Shown here: positions 1-8,929 of the stretch, one piece after another
Layout of the letters: the number at the start of each line of letters is the position of its first letter
Position numbering within the stretch: position 1 is the first letter of the stretch
Assembly (NCBI GenBank): GCA_039024435.1
Contig: JBCCQH010000073.1
Span: forward strand, 1-38,236
DNA length: 38,236 nucleotides
Direction: 5' to 3'
DNA from: JBCCQH01 sp039024435
GTDB lineage: Bacteria; Bacteroidota; Bacteroidia; J057; JADKCL01
Position numbers and translations under genes: made by a program
The notes under the pieces: model-generated
Seen by the model: the letters and a program-made list of their open reading frames with translations, nothing else
Databases searched by the model: none
Told to the model about the DNA's origin: nothing

Positions 1-76
1 ACTCCAAAATGAGCTTTGAGAGACAAAAAAATCTGCGATAGCAAATTTCACAAACCAATTTTAAACAGCCTCTTAG
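1..76 (+). repeat. Partial copy (right arm) of a palindromic MITE-like element
   Basis: The first 76 bases match positions 5771-5846 with a single difference that I can see (position 21, a versus g). The match ends at the terminal AACAGCCTCTT, exactly where the complete element ends at 5846; the flanking bases then diverge. Only the right half is present because the window starts inside the element. It carries no coding capacity. It lies in the same orientation as the complete copy, so the two bracket the SusC/SusD/lipoprotein block as direct repeats. Confidence 0.85.
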
Positions 77-283
77 GACAATTTAGGCGCTTCGGTGCCA
101 TCTCGGCACCCCCACCCCCCAAAATGCCTCTCTTTTACCGTTTTGAGCGCCTGCTTGTCCGTAACGTAAACTAAAATTCACCTTTCCGAAATGATTCATA
201 AACTAATGTTGAGGGATTTCATAAAAAATTCTTAACTTTTCCTTAGTTGAATAACGCTATTTAAATCTCATACCGAAATTTTT

Positions 284-1165
284 ATGAAAAGACAGTTTAC
301 TCGGCTGGGCTTGATGGCCCTGTTCATTTTGTTCCTGTCCGGTTTTGCGGTGGCTCAGTTTACCGCTACGGGCACGGTACTGGACGATGAGGGCAATCCT
401 TTGCCCTCGGCCGTCGTTCAGGTCAAAAACTCGGCCAAAGGTGCCCTTACCGATGGAAATGGCGCCTTTTCCATTGATGTATCGGGATCTTCCGCAACCC
501 TGGTAGTGCGCTATCAGGGATTTCGCGAACAGGAGGTCGAAGTCAGTTCCTCCAACTCCACGGTAGATATCACCCTAGAAGTAGGCGATAACCGCCTGGA
601 TGACGTGGTGATCAGCGGTCTGGCCTCGACGGTGAAGCGCAGCAATGCCGCCAATTCGGTGGCATCAATTTCCGCCCGACAGGTCGCTGGGGTCACGAAT
701 CAACAGACGATGGACGGCGCGCTGTACGGCAAATTCAAGGGCGCCAACATCAACGCGAACTCGGGCGCACCCGGCGGAGGGATTTCGGTGAAGCTCCGTG
801 GGATCACCTCGATCAACGGCAATTCCCAGCCGCTTTACATCGTCGATGGGGTCTACATGGACAATTCGGCGGTCGCTTCCGGGATTGACTTTGTGTCCAA
901 TGCTTCCGGTGGCGGGAGTGCCACCAACCAGGACAACCCCTCGAACCGGATTGCCGACATTGACCCGGAGGACATCGAAACGATTGAAATCCTCAAGGGT
1001 GCTTCCGCTTCTTCGATTTACGGCTCGCGGGCATCGGCCGGCGTGGTGGTAATCACGACCAAGCGAGGAGCCCAGGGCAAAACCCGGATCAACTATTCGA
1101 CTTCACTCGGGATCGCCCAAATGTTGAATCCCAAGGGGCAACGCACTTTTGATGCAGCAAGGTAG
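284..1165 (+). CDS. SusC/RagA-type TonB-dependent outer-membrane receptor, N-terminal fragment (frameshifted)
   Basis: This is the first 293 codons of a SusC-like receptor, which imports glycans or other large nutrients across the outer membrane with TonB energy and a SusD lid. Residues 1-25 form a Sec signal peptide ending in AVAQ. Residues about 26-95 are the carboxypeptidase-regulatory-like beta-sandwich typical of SusC proteins. Residues about 105-260 are the TonB plug, with the conserved LRGITSINGNSQPLYIVDGV and SIYGSRASAGVVVITTKRG signatures. The frame stops at TAG 1163-1165 just after residues TFDAAR. The missing beta-barrel continues directly downstream in another frame, so this is one gene split by a single-base slip. 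Adding one base near 1160 would restore a receptor of about 995 aa, a normal length. It could be a real inactivating mutation or a sequence error. Confidence 0.9.
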   Translation: MKRQFTRLGLMALFILFLSGFAVAQFTATGTVLDDEGNPLPSAVVQVKNSAKGALTDGNGAFSIDVSGSSATLVVRYQGFREQEVEVSSSNSTVDITLEVGDNRLDDVVISGLASTVKRSNAANSVASISARQVAGVTNQQTMDGALYGKFKGANINANSGAPGGGISVKLRGITSINGNSQPLYIVDGVYMDNSAVASGIDFVSNASGGGSATNQDNPSNRIADIDPEDIETIEILKGASASSIYGSRASAGVVVITTKRGAQGKTRINYSTSLGIAQMLNPKGQRTFDAAR

Positions 1166-1188
1166 AAGCCGCTTTTGGGGCCTCCGAA

Positions 1189-3270
1189 GTGCCGATCTAT
1201 GAAGCCGCCGTCGCCAACGGACAGCTTTTTGACTATGAAGATCTGCTCTTTGGGGAGACCGGCTTCCTGCAGACCCACCGCATTTCTGTGCGCGGGGGCG
1301 ACGAGAAGACCTCATTTTTTGTTGGGGGAACGGTGAAAAGTGAAGACGGCATCGTGAAAAACACCGGCTACGACAAGCAGAGTGTGCGCATGAACTTGGA
1401 CCACAAAGCCACCGACTGGCTGGATCTGAGCCTGAGTTCAAACTACATCCACTCCTCCACGGATCGCGGCTTCTTCAACAATGACAACTCGGGCACCACG
1501 ATGGGGATTTCGCTGATCGTGACGCCGCCTTGGGCGCAGTTGCAACCGGACGAAAACGGCAACTACCCGAACAATCCCTACGGCGCGGCCAACTTCCTTC
1601 AGACCCGCGATCTCATGACCAACAATGAAAATGTCAATCGGATCGTGACCGGCTTCACCGCCAAGGCCCGGATTTACACCGCCGAGCAGAGTGCACTGCG
1701 CTTCATCCTGAACAGCGGCATCGACCACTACGACCTCACCACGACCGCGATTTTTCCGCGGGAGCTGCAATTCCAGAAGGATGGCAACGGCACCAACGGA
1801 GCCTCGCTCCAGGGCACTACGGTCAACACGAACACGAATATCTCCGGGTTCTTGGTTCACAATTTCTACCCGGGCAACGGCAAGTTGTCTTTCGAAAGCC
1901 AGGCGGGTGCGCTGTGGCTGGGATTTGACCAGAACACCATTCTCAATACCGCAACCGAGCTGATCGGGGCGCAAACGAATCTGGACCAATCCGGCTCGGT
2001 GGCCGTGCAGCAGACCCGGACGGAGCAGCGCGACATCGGCTACTACGTGCAAGAAGAAGTGAATTATGGCGACCAGTTGATCGGTACGCTGGGCATTCGC
2101 GCGGATAAATCGTCCAACAACGGCGATGTCAATCAGCTCTACTACTACCCCAAGGCTTCCCTCGCCTGGAACCTGCACAATTCCTTCGGATTTACCTCCG
2201 ATTTCCTCAACCAGTTCAAGGTCCGGGTCGCTTACGGCCAGTCCGGAAACTTCGCGAATTTTGGCGCGCGCTTCACGACCTTGAACAATACCTTGATTCA
2301 GGGCAATGCGGGATCGTTGATCGCCACGCTGCGCGGCAATTCGATGGTTGCTCCCGAACGCCAGGCGGAGTTGGAAACCGGTTTCGACTTGCTGCTTCTT
2401 GAGGGTAAGGTGTCCTTTGACTTTACGGTGTACCGCAAGACGGTAACGGGTCTGCTTCTGAATGCGCAAACTCCAGGCTCGGCCGGTTTTGTGAGCCAAG
2501 TCACCAATGCCGCCGATCTGCAAAACCAAGGGATCGAAATCGGACTCTCGGTCAAAGCGTTTGACAAAGACAAGTTCAAGTGGACCTCGGGCGCCAACTT
2601 TTGGCTGAACCGTTCCCAGGTCACGCGCCTGGACGTTGAGCCATTTAACGTGGGAGCTTTCGGGGCTACCCTGGCGACCTTCCGCATCGAAGAAGGCAAA
2701 TCGGCCACCCAAATCGTCGGAATTGGTCCGGCGGATCAGGATTCTGATGGCGACGGCCTCATCGTTTGGGGTGACGCCGAGCCGGATTTCCAGATTTCCT
2801 TCCCGAATACCTTGAGCTTCTCCGACTTTCAGTTGTCTTTCCTCATCCATTGGAAACAGGGGGGAGATAACATCAACCTGACCACGCTGCTCACCGACAT
2901 CTTCGGGACGAGCCCGGACTACGACGACACGACGCTGGATCCGACCGGAACCACGTCCAACGGGGATTTCCGCCTCAATGCCCTCGGTACGACGGCGGAT
3001 ACCTGGGTGGAAGATGCATCTTACGTGCGCCTGCGGGAGATTGGGCTGTACTACAATGTCCCCCGGGACCGCATTTCTTCGCTCACGAACAACTACATCT
3101 CGGGAATCCGGGTGGGGCTTTCGGCCTACAATCTGATCAATATCTTCCAGTACAGTTCTTACGATCCGGAAGTGTCAAACTTTGGTGCCAATGGCATCTC
3201 CACCGGGGTTGAAGTCTTGCCTTTCCCCTCCGCGCGCCGCATCAATTTCCACCTTGGTTTCACCTTCTAA
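1189..3270 (+). CDS. SusC/RagA-type TonB-dependent receptor, C-terminal beta-barrel fragment (frameshifted)
   Basis: This frame holds the rest of the SusC receptor. The frame is open from 1153, so the GTG at 1189 is only the first nominal start. The real coding sequence joins the upstream fragment around 1153-1162 to give DAAKVEAAFGASEVPIYEAA after one-base correction. The protein has the beta-barrel character of the family: alternating hydrophobic/polar strands, ISVRGGDEKTSFF early on, and RLREIGLYYNVP plus NLINIFQYSSYDPEVS near the end. It ends in aromatic INFHLGFTF, suited to outer-membrane barrel assembly. SusD starts 17 bp after the stop, so the two are co-transcribed. A separate protein made from this fragment would lack signal peptide and plug and should not function. 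Confidence 0.88.
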   Translation: MPIYEAAVANGQLFDYEDLLFGETGFLQTHRISVRGGDEKTSFFVGGTVKSEDGIVKNTGYDKQSVRMNLDHKATDWLDLSLSSNYIHSSTDRGFFNNDNSGTTMGISLIVTPPWAQLQPDENGNYPNNPYGAANFLQTRDLMTNNENVNRIVTGFTAKARIYTAEQSALRFILNSGIDHYDLTTTAIFPRELQFQKDGNGTNGASLQGTTVNTNTNISGFLVHNFYPGNGKLSFESQAGALWLGFDQNTILNTATELIGAQTNLDQSGSVAVQQTRTEQRDIGYYVQEEVNYGDQLIGTLGIRADKSSNNGDVNQLYYYPKASLAWNLHNSFGFTSDFLNQFKVRVAYGQSGNFANFGARFTTLNNTLIQGNAGSLIATLRGNSMVAPERQAELETGFDLLLLEGKVSFDFTVYRKTVTGLLLNAQTPGSAGFVSQVTNAADLQNQGIEIGLSVKAFDKDKFKWTSGANFWLNRSQVTRLDVEPFNVGAFGATLATFRIEEGKSATQIVGIGPADQDSDGDGLIVWGDAEPDFQISFPNTLSFSDFQLSFLIHWKQGGDNINLTTLLTDIFGTSPDYDDTTLDPTGTTSNGDFRLNALGTTADTWVEDASYVRLREIGLYYNVPRDRISSLTNNYISGIRVGLSAYNLINIFQYSSYDPEVSNFGANGISTGVEVLPFPSARRINFHLGFTF

Positions 3271-3287
3271 ATCCTTCTGGTACAAAA

Positions 3288-4616
3288 ATGAATATCACTT
3301 ACAAAAATATCGGATGGCAAGGTGTCCTGGTTCTGCTGGTCATGTTGCTGGGCATCACCGGATGCCAAATCGAAGACGAGGGTTTCCCCAATGACCCTAC
3401 TCTGGAAGACATCACTGACAATGCGACGGTCGGTGAGCTGAACAATCTGGTTTCGGGCATCGAATCGGGCATGCGCAATCGGCTGGGGACCTACGGTGAC
3501 GACGTAGGGGTGATCGGCCGCGAATGGTACCGTTTTTCCGGTTCGGACCCGCGCTTTACCTCTGACCTCCTGGGCAAAGGCAGCGCCGTGCTGGACAACA
3601 ATACCTTCTACCTCACCAATCCCTGGTACGAACGCTATCGGGTGGTGCGCAACGCAAATATCCTCCTGACCGCCATCGACAACACGAATGCGGACATCAC
3701 CGATGAGCAGAAGACGGGTTACCGCGCTTTTGCCCGTACGATCACCGCTTACCAGTTGTTACTCAACGTCAACCTGCTGTACAACAATGGTATCCGGGTG
3801 GAAGTTTCCGATCCGGACAACCTCGGGCCTTTCCTGGACCTGGCCGGTTCGCTGAGTGCGATCAAGTCCCTGCTGGATGAAGCCGCCACCGAGTTGAACA
3901 GTGCCGGCTCGGAATTCCTCTTCAATTTGAGTTCCGGATTTACTGGCTTCAATACCCCGGCGACGTTCCGCCAGTTCAACCGGGCCATCGCCGCGCGGGT
4001 CGCCCTCTACCAGGGCGATCTCAATGGCACTTCCTCGGCGCTGGCGGAGTCGTTCCTGGACCAGATGGGCAGCCTGGACAATGGCGTTTACCACGTCTTT
4101 TCCTCCGCCGGGGGGGACGCTTTGAATCCGCTGTTTTTTGCGCCGGGCGCGACCGGTGAAGTGCGCATCGCCCATCCTTCTTTCATCGCCGATGTCGAAT
4201 CTGGCGATGGGCGCCTGGGCAAGGTCAGCATCCGCATGGATACGGTTTTTCAGGATGATCTGAGCGGGAACTACGACGTGTTTGTCTTTACCAGCACCGA
4301 AGCCCCGATTCCGGTGATCCGCAATGAAGAATTGATCTTGATCGACGCTGAGGTCAAGGCCATGAACGGTGACGCCGGCGGCGCGGTGACCGCAATCGAC
4401 ATCGTGCGGACCGCCGCCGGACTCGGTGGCTACACCGGAGCTACCGATCAGGCCGCGCTGATGGACGAAATCGTAAACCAGCGCCGGTACTCGCTTTACG
4501 GCGAAGGCCATCGCTGGATCGATCTGCGCCGCCTGAATCGCCTGGCCGAGCTCCCAATTGACCGTCCGGACGACAACGTCTGGCTCGAGTTCCCCCGCCC
4601 CGCCAATGAGAATTGA
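3288..4616 (+). CDS. SusD/RagB family nutrient-binding outer-membrane lipoprotein
   Basis: Partner of the upstream SusC receptor: SusD proteins sit as a surface lid on the barrel and bind the substrate. The 442-aa product starts with a lipoprotein signal peptide and lipobox GITGC (Cys26). Helical TPR-like segments follow, for example residues around 100-150. The C-terminal part carries the family signature NQRRYSLYGEGHRWIDLRRL, followed by a short tail ending PRPANEN. It is a little shorter than many SusD proteins but looks complete. The substrate cannot be told from the sequence because no glycoside hydrolase or other catabolic gene lies beside the pair. A strong hairpin with a T-run follows 28 bp after the stop codon. 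Confidence 0.93.
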   Translation: MNITYKNIGWQGVLVLLVMLLGITGCQIEDEGFPNDPTLEDITDNATVGELNNLVSGIESGMRNRLGTYGDDVGVIGREWYRFSGSDPRFTSDLLGKGSAVLDNNTFYLTNPWYERYRVVRNANILLTAIDNTNADITDEQKTGYRAFARTITAYQLLLNVNLLYNNGIRVEVSDPDNLGPFLDLAGSLSAIKSLLDEAATELNSAGSEFLFNLSSGFTGFNTPATFRQFNRAIAARVALYQGDLNGTSSALAESFLDQMGSLDNGVYHVFSSAGGDALNPLFFAPGATGEVRIAHPSFIADVESGDGRLGKVSIRMDTVFQDDLSGNYDVFVFTSTEAPIPVIRNEELILIDAEVKAMNGDAGGAVTAIDIVRTAAGLGGYTGATDQAALMDEIVNQRRYSLYGEGHRWIDLRRLNRLAELPIDRPDDNVWLEFPRPANEN

Positions 4617-4644
4617 GGGGGAGGGAAATAGTAAGTAAAATCTG

Positions 4645-4714
4645 AAAATGAGGCTGTCGCAAAAGTTTGGTTGGTAAAGCATTTCTCCAACCAAAATGAC
4701 AGCCTCATTTTTTT
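4645..4714 (+). terminator. Nested perfect hairpin with T-run after susD (intrinsic terminator)
   Basis: A 14-bp perfect outer stem (AAAATGAGGCTGTC, 4645-4658, pairing with 4698-4711) encloses a 9-bp perfect inner stem (TTTGGTTGG, 4666-4674, with 4687-4695). The right side runs into T at 4708-4714. It separates the SusC/SusD operon from the lipoprotein gene that starts at 4748. The outer arm also resembles the GAGGCTGT start of the palindromic element at 5682, so it may derive from a transposon end. Confidence 0.75.
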
Positions 4715-4747
4715 GTATCCTTTCCCCCGCATTCCCGTTCCATAACC

Positions 4748-5458
4748 ATGAGCCTTACCCGAACCATCTCCCACCTCACCGGCGTCCTGCTGATCGCTAC
4801 GCTGCTTTCCTGTGTCGCCCCCCAACTGCCGCCCCGCGATTATCCCACCCTCAAAGCCGAGATCACCCAGACCCGCGACTCCCTCGCCCAACTCTACGCC
4901 ACCGCCAATGCTACTCAGCGTTCGGCCTTGCTCCAGACAGCCCGGACCCGGATTGTGCAAGGGCTGACCCGCGATCTGATTCCGCAATGGTACGGTACCG
5001 AATGGGACTTCAACGGCACCACCCAGACGCCAGGCCAGGGCTACATCGCGTGCGGCTACTTTGTGAGTACGCTGCTGCGCGACGTGGGCGTGCGGGTCGA
5101 GCGGGTGCGCATGGCCCAGCAAGCCTCTTTGTACATCATCCGGTCGCTGGCCCCGCGGGACCAGCGCCGCGACTGGTCGCGGATCAGTACGGAGCAGTTT
5201 GCCGCGCGGGTCGCGGAGTTGCCCCGGGGGCTGTACGTCGTGGGGCTGGACATCCACACCGGATTTGTCCTGCACGATGCGGAGGGCGTATGGTTCATCC
5301 ATTCCTCCTACGGCAATCCAGCAGTGGTCGTCAAGGAGAAGGCCACCGAATCGGCAGTGCTGGCCCAATCCAACCGATTTGTGTTGGGCCGGGTCGACAA
5401 TGACTGGTTGCTGGCGAAGTGGTTGAAAAAGGAGAAGATCGCGACGGTAACCGGATAA
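4748..5458 (+). CDS. Predicted lipoprotein with NlpC/P60-like cysteine peptidase fold
   Basis: The 236-aa protein has a lipoprotein signal peptide with lipobox TLLSC (Cys22), so it is probably anchored in the envelope. Residues 97-114 (GQGYIACGYFVSTLLRDVG region) match the pattern around the catalytic Cys of NlpC/P60-type papain-fold enzymes, giving Cys102 as nucleophile. His170 in DIHTGFVLH and His185 in WFIHSSYG are spaced as expected for the rest of a triad. Such enzymes cleave peptidoglycan peptides or related amide bonds, but this protein is divergent and the substrate is unknown. It lies just after the susD hairpin and probably has its own promoter. The fold assignment comes from motif spacing only. 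Confidence 0.6.
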   Translation: MSLTRTISHLTGVLLIATLLSCVAPQLPPRDYPTLKAEITQTRDSLAQLYATANATQRSALLQTARTRIVQGLTRDLIPQWYGTEWDFNGTTQTPGQGYIACGYFVSTLLRDVGVRVERVRMAQQASLYIIRSLAPRDQRRDWSRISTEQFAARVAELPRGLYVVGLDIHTGFVLHDAEGVWFIHSSYGNPAVVVKEKATESAVLAQSNRFVLGRVDNDWLLAKWLKKEKIATVTG

Positions 5459-5579
5459 TCGGGCCAATTGGTCCGGAGAAATTGACCGGCAGAAGTGCGT
5501 AACCCAGGTAGAGCAAGTGATCATGTGGATACAGCATAAAATCGCTAGATTGTATCTGCTTTACACCTAATGTCTGTTT

Positions 5580-5681
5580 ATGAATAAAATTGCTGCGAAC
5601 AATGTTCGCTCTTGCTTGCAATGGACACCATTTTTTCTTCTTGCCACGTCCATTGTTTTACTTCTCATGCCTTTTTCCCTG
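5580..5681 (+). pseudogene. 5' end (signal peptide) of the T9SS protein gene, cut off by a MITE insertion
   Basis: Thirty-four codons from ATG 5580 encode a basic start (MNKIAANNVRS) and a long hydrophobic core ending VLLLMPFSL: a signal peptide lacking its cleavage site. The missing SAQ cleavage site is read in the same frame at 5847 (codons for S-A-Q-H-P-G-K), immediately after the palindromic element. Removing 5682-5846 joins the two halves into a typical Bacteroidota signal peptide followed by the large secreted protein. This is therefore the displaced true start of the gene continuing at 5847-8891. Confidence 0.8.
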
Positions 5682-5846
5682 AGAGGCTGTTTAAATTTAA
5701 TTCTGCGATTTTGCTATGGCATCTTTTTCTGCCCCTCTTCAGCTATTTTATCGCCCATAGCTCTGGCTATGGACTCCAAAATGAGCTTTGAGGGACAAAA
5801 AAATCTGCGATAGCAAATTTCACAAACCAATTTTAAACAGCCTCTT
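5682..5846. mobile_element. 165-bp palindromic MITE-like element (complete copy)
   Basis: The ends are inverted repeats: AGAGGCTGTTTAAA at 5682-5695 and its near-complement at 5832-5846. Pairing continues imperfectly through almost the whole element, with a central CCATAG...CTATGG stem at 5755-5772, so it would fold as one long hairpin. There is no transposase gene, hence the MITE (non-autonomous) call; the parent insertion sequence is not in the window. Flanking bases TGA (left) and TTA (right) are similar but not identical, so no clean target duplication is visible. A second, partial copy lies at 1-76. It interrupts the signal-peptide codons of the T9SS protein gene. Confidence 0.85.
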
Positions 5847-5888
5847 AGCGCCCAACATCCGGGTAAAATCGTCCGCCCGGAGCAACTG

Positions 5889-8800
5889 TTGCCCCTGGCG
5901 CGAACCGGTTCCTTGCCTACGGCCGATGTTCCCGCCGCGGCACCCCAAAACCCAGCGTCGGCGCGGACGGCGGTGGCGGTCAGCCCGATTGCCATGGGAC
6001 GGTCCTCCAACATTTTCAGTTTTCTCCGCACCGAGCAAAACCAAGTCTACGCGAATGACTCGCTGAACATGGTGGCGTTCGTACACCGCCAGGACGTGAC
6101 CATTTTCGGGGGCGGTTCGGGCAATGCCGGACGCTTGCGCTACGACATTTCCACCGATGGCGGACAGAACTTTAACCTGGAAGTGGGGGAGTTGAATCCC
6201 AACTACCTCCTTGCACCGCGCTATCCCCAAATTACGGGGTTGAATCCGGCGAACGCCCTCAATCCCTTTTTCGCAAATCTGGTGTACACCGGATCAACAC
6301 TTTCCGGGATCCTCGCCGGGGTTTCCGAAGTGTCGGTGGCGCAGAATCCCGTCACCACGGAAAACTATGTCTCAACCTCAAATTCGGGGGTGCCGGGGGG
6401 ACTTTGCCCGGGATTGCCCGGCGAATTCTGGATGGCGGAGCAATTGATTGATACGGCGAGCAACTTGCGGGACACCGTGCGCATTCTCAAAGGAACTTAC
6501 AATACGACCTCTCAGGATGTCGACTGGGTCGTCCACGCGAACATCGTCCCCAACTGGAACACCAGTTTCAACGGCCAGATCCAGGCCATCGGGCCGAACA
6601 TTTCGTTTTCGCCCGACGGCCAAACTGGTTGGGTGGCCCTGCTCGGCGATCTGGTGGGTGGCCCCGATACGACTTTCAGCCCGATTTTCATCCGCTCTAC
6701 GGATGCCGGGCAGACCTGGGGCGCACCGGTGGAAGTGGACCTCAGCACCAATCCCTGGCTGGCCGATTCCTTGCGCACGCTCTGGCTCGACAGTACAAAC
6801 CTCCCGGCTTCCAGCGGAGAATACACCTGCGCCTTTGATTTTGACCTGACGGTCGACAGCGCGGGCAATCCGCACCTGGCGGTGGTGGTCGGTTCCCGCT
6901 CCACAGCCGCCAATCCCAACCCCGGATACGGCATCATGTCCGGCCTCTCCAAGTTCCTGGTGGATGTCACCAGCGCCAATGGTGGCACGACCTTCTTTGC
7001 GCGGGAAGTCGCCCCGGTGCTGACCTTCCGCACCCCCAGCATCGGAACCACGACGACGGTGACCATGGACAACCATCCCCAGATCTCCCGGAGTGCGGAT
7101 GGCAACTACATCTTTTATACTTGGGTCGACTCCGACACCTCGCAGTTCACCGGATCGATGAACGGCATCGGATTCGGGGAATTCAGCAACCTGGCCCCCA
7201 ACTTGCGCTACAGCGGCTACCGGGTCAGCGATGGCTTTATCACCTGTTACCGCGCCCTCACCGATGGCGATCTGGTCTGGGAAGGGCGCATCCTGTTCCC
7301 CACCATGGCCCCCGAAGTGCTGAGCAGCCCGAGTGGCGGTGGGACTTGCTTCCAACTGCCGGTGGTGTTTGCCGAACTGTTGCAGCAGACCATTACCGAT
7401 CCGATCCAGTACCACTACCTCGGGAACGATGCCGCTTTCAGCTCGGCCGATTTCCAAAATCCCACGGCAGTCGATCTGAGTTGGGGGCAGACCTGCACCT
7501 TGAACTTTACCGCCTGCAGCGGCTCGACCAGTCAGAACACCATCAGCGGGCAGATTTGGAACGACACCAACGGCAACGGCCTCCAAGATCCGGGAGAACC
7601 GCCCTATGCGCTGGGCGTCGTGATGGCGATGCCGGGCCCCTGGTTTGCGAGTACGAATGCGGCGGGGAATTACAGCCTGTCGGTCCCGACCGGCAATTTT
7701 ACCGTGTCCATGGCACCGCCGCTCTACTACAGCCAGACCTTCCCGGCCAACAACAACAGCCACCTGGTCAATTTTCCCGGCGTGGGGGGAACTGCTCCGG
7801 GGCAGGATTTTGGCATCCAGGGAATCCCCAACCAAGCTGATCTGCAGGTCGTAATCGCGAGTTCTCCGATGCGTCCAGGTTTCAGCCGGACCCATTACCT
7901 AACCCTGCAAAATGTCGGCACCACCACCGAAAGCGGTACGGTGACCTATACCTACGACACCTTGCTGAACTACCTCAGTTCGAATTTGAGTGGGGTCCAC
8001 AATGCCACCAACTCCACGGCAACTTGGAACTTTGCGAATCTGGATCCCGGACAGTTCATCAATTACAATGTGACCATGGACGTGCCGTCCTACGCGATGA
8101 TCGGGGATACCGTGACGGTGAATGCCGCGGTGAGCCTGCCACCCAATGAGCTTACTCCGGCCAACAATGTCGACTCAATCGACATCCCGATCCTCAATTC
8201 TTGGGATCCGAACGACAAACTGGTGATTCCCCTGGGGGATGGACCGGGCGGTTCCATTGCCAACGGCACCAAGCTCACCTACACCGTTCGCTTCCAAAAT
8301 ACGGGCAACGCCCCGGCGATCAATGTCCGCATCGAGGACACCCTCGACACCGACTTGGATCCGTCGACTTTCGTGATGCTGGGCAGTAGCCATCCCTACA
8401 ATTGGTCCATGAGTGGGGCGGGGCACCTCACCTGGGATTTCCCCAACATCAATCTGCCCGACAGCAACAGCAACGAGCCGGCCAGCCACGGCTTCGTGCA
8501 GTTCCAGATTGATCCCTACCCCAATTTGTCCCAGGGCACCCGGTTGGAAAACAATGCGGCGATTTACTTTGACTTCAATCCTCCCATCATCACGAATACC
8601 GTCCTGAATACCATTGACTTTGTGATTGGGGCGGGCGATCCGGGGGAAAATGCCCTCGTGGCCTACCCGAATCCTTTCACCGATGAAATTCATTTTGTCT
8701 GGCGGGAAATGGGCGAGGGGCCGTTCGCGGTGGAGCTGATCGAATTGAGTGGTCGGGTGCTGCGCCGGTACGAACGCCTGACAGACGAGCGCTTTACCTT

Positions 8801-8891
8801 TTCGGCGGCCGATCTGGTCTCGGGGATTTATTTCTATCGTTTCTCCGACGAAAACGGGACCCGGGCGACGGGTAAAATTATCCGCCGCTGA
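5889..8891 (+). CDS. T9SS-secreted beta-propeller/adhesin-like protein, 5' end displaced by MITE
   Basis: About 1000 aa remain readable from a nominal TTG; the frame is open from 5814 and the native coding resumes at 5847. Two Asp-box motifs, STDGGQNF (about residue 90) and STDAGQTW (about residue 265), lie in a sialidase/BNR-like beta-propeller. Then come an SdrD-B/Cna-type domain with a calcium-binding-like WNDTNGNGLQDPGEP, a DUF11/CARDB-like domain, and a second DUF11-like domain (YTVRFQNTGNAPAINVRIED). The last ~75 residues are a type A T9SS sorting domain, starting YPNPFTDEIHF and ending with YFYRFSDENG...KIIRR. It should be exported by Sec, then T9SS, and attached to or released from the surface. 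The element upstream removes the signal peptide and adds an in-frame TAG (5811-5813), so the present allele is probably non-functional. The substrate or ligand is unknown. Confidence 0.85.
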   Translation: MPLARTGSLPTADVPAAAPQNPASARTAVAVSPIAMGRSSNIFSFLRTEQNQVYANDSLNMVAFVHRQDVTIFGGGSGNAGRLRYDISTDGGQNFNLEVGELNPNYLLAPRYPQITGLNPANALNPFFANLVYTGSTLSGILAGVSEVSVAQNPVTTENYVSTSNSGVPGGLCPGLPGEFWMAEQLIDTASNLRDTVRILKGTYNTTSQDVDWVVHANIVPNWNTSFNGQIQAIGPNISFSPDGQTGWVALLGDLVGGPDTTFSPIFIRSTDAGQTWGAPVEVDLSTNPWLADSLRTLWLDSTNLPASSGEYTCAFDFDLTVDSAGNPHLAVVVGSRSTAANPNPGYGIMSGLSKFLVDVTSANGGTTFFAREVAPVLTFRTPSIGTTTTVTMDNHPQISRSADGNYIFYTWVDSDTSQFTGSMNGIGFGEFSNLAPNLRYSGYRVSDGFITCYRALTDGDLVWEGRILFPTMAPEVLSSPSGGGTCFQLPVVFAELLQQTITDPIQYHYLGNDAAFSSADFQNPTAVDLSWGQTCTLNFTACSGSTSQNTISGQIWNDTNGNGLQDPGEPPYALGVVMAMPGPWFASTNAAGNYSLSVPTGNFTVSMAPPLYYSQTFPANNNSHLVNFPGVGGTAPGQDFGIQGIPNQADLQVVIASSPMRPGFSRTHYLTLQNVGTTTESGTVTYTYDTLLNYLSSNLSGVHNATNSTATWNFANLDPGQFINYNVTMDVPSYAMIGDTVTVNAAVSLPPNELTPANNVDSIDIPILNSWDPNDKLVIPLGDGPGGSIANGTKLTYTVRFQNTGNAPAINVRIEDTLDTDLDPSTFVMLGSSHPYNWSMSGAGHLTWDFPNINLPDSNSNEPASHGFVQFQIDPYPNLSQGTRLENNAAIYFDFNPPIITNTVLNTIDFVIGAGDPGENALVAYPNPFTDEIHFVWREMGEGPFAVELIELSGRVLRRYERLTDERFTFSAADLVSGIYFYRFSDENGTRATGKIIRR

Positions 8892-8929
8892 TCCCCGTTT
8901 GCGGAGAAAATCCAGTCCTTTTTATCCGG

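Noticed and set aside
1438..2850. 470-aa frame on the minus strand inside susC
   Set aside because: It is antisense to an unmistakable SusC barrel and has no family features; long antisense frames are expected in GC-rich DNA.
5580..5813. Stand-alone 77-aa membrane peptide
   Set aside because: Its second half is the MITE sequence and its first half is the displaced signal peptide of the downstream gene.
6378..7895. 505-aa minus-strand frame
   Set aside because: It lies antisense to the T9SS protein and its His/Gly/Arg-rich composition is that of a shadow frame.
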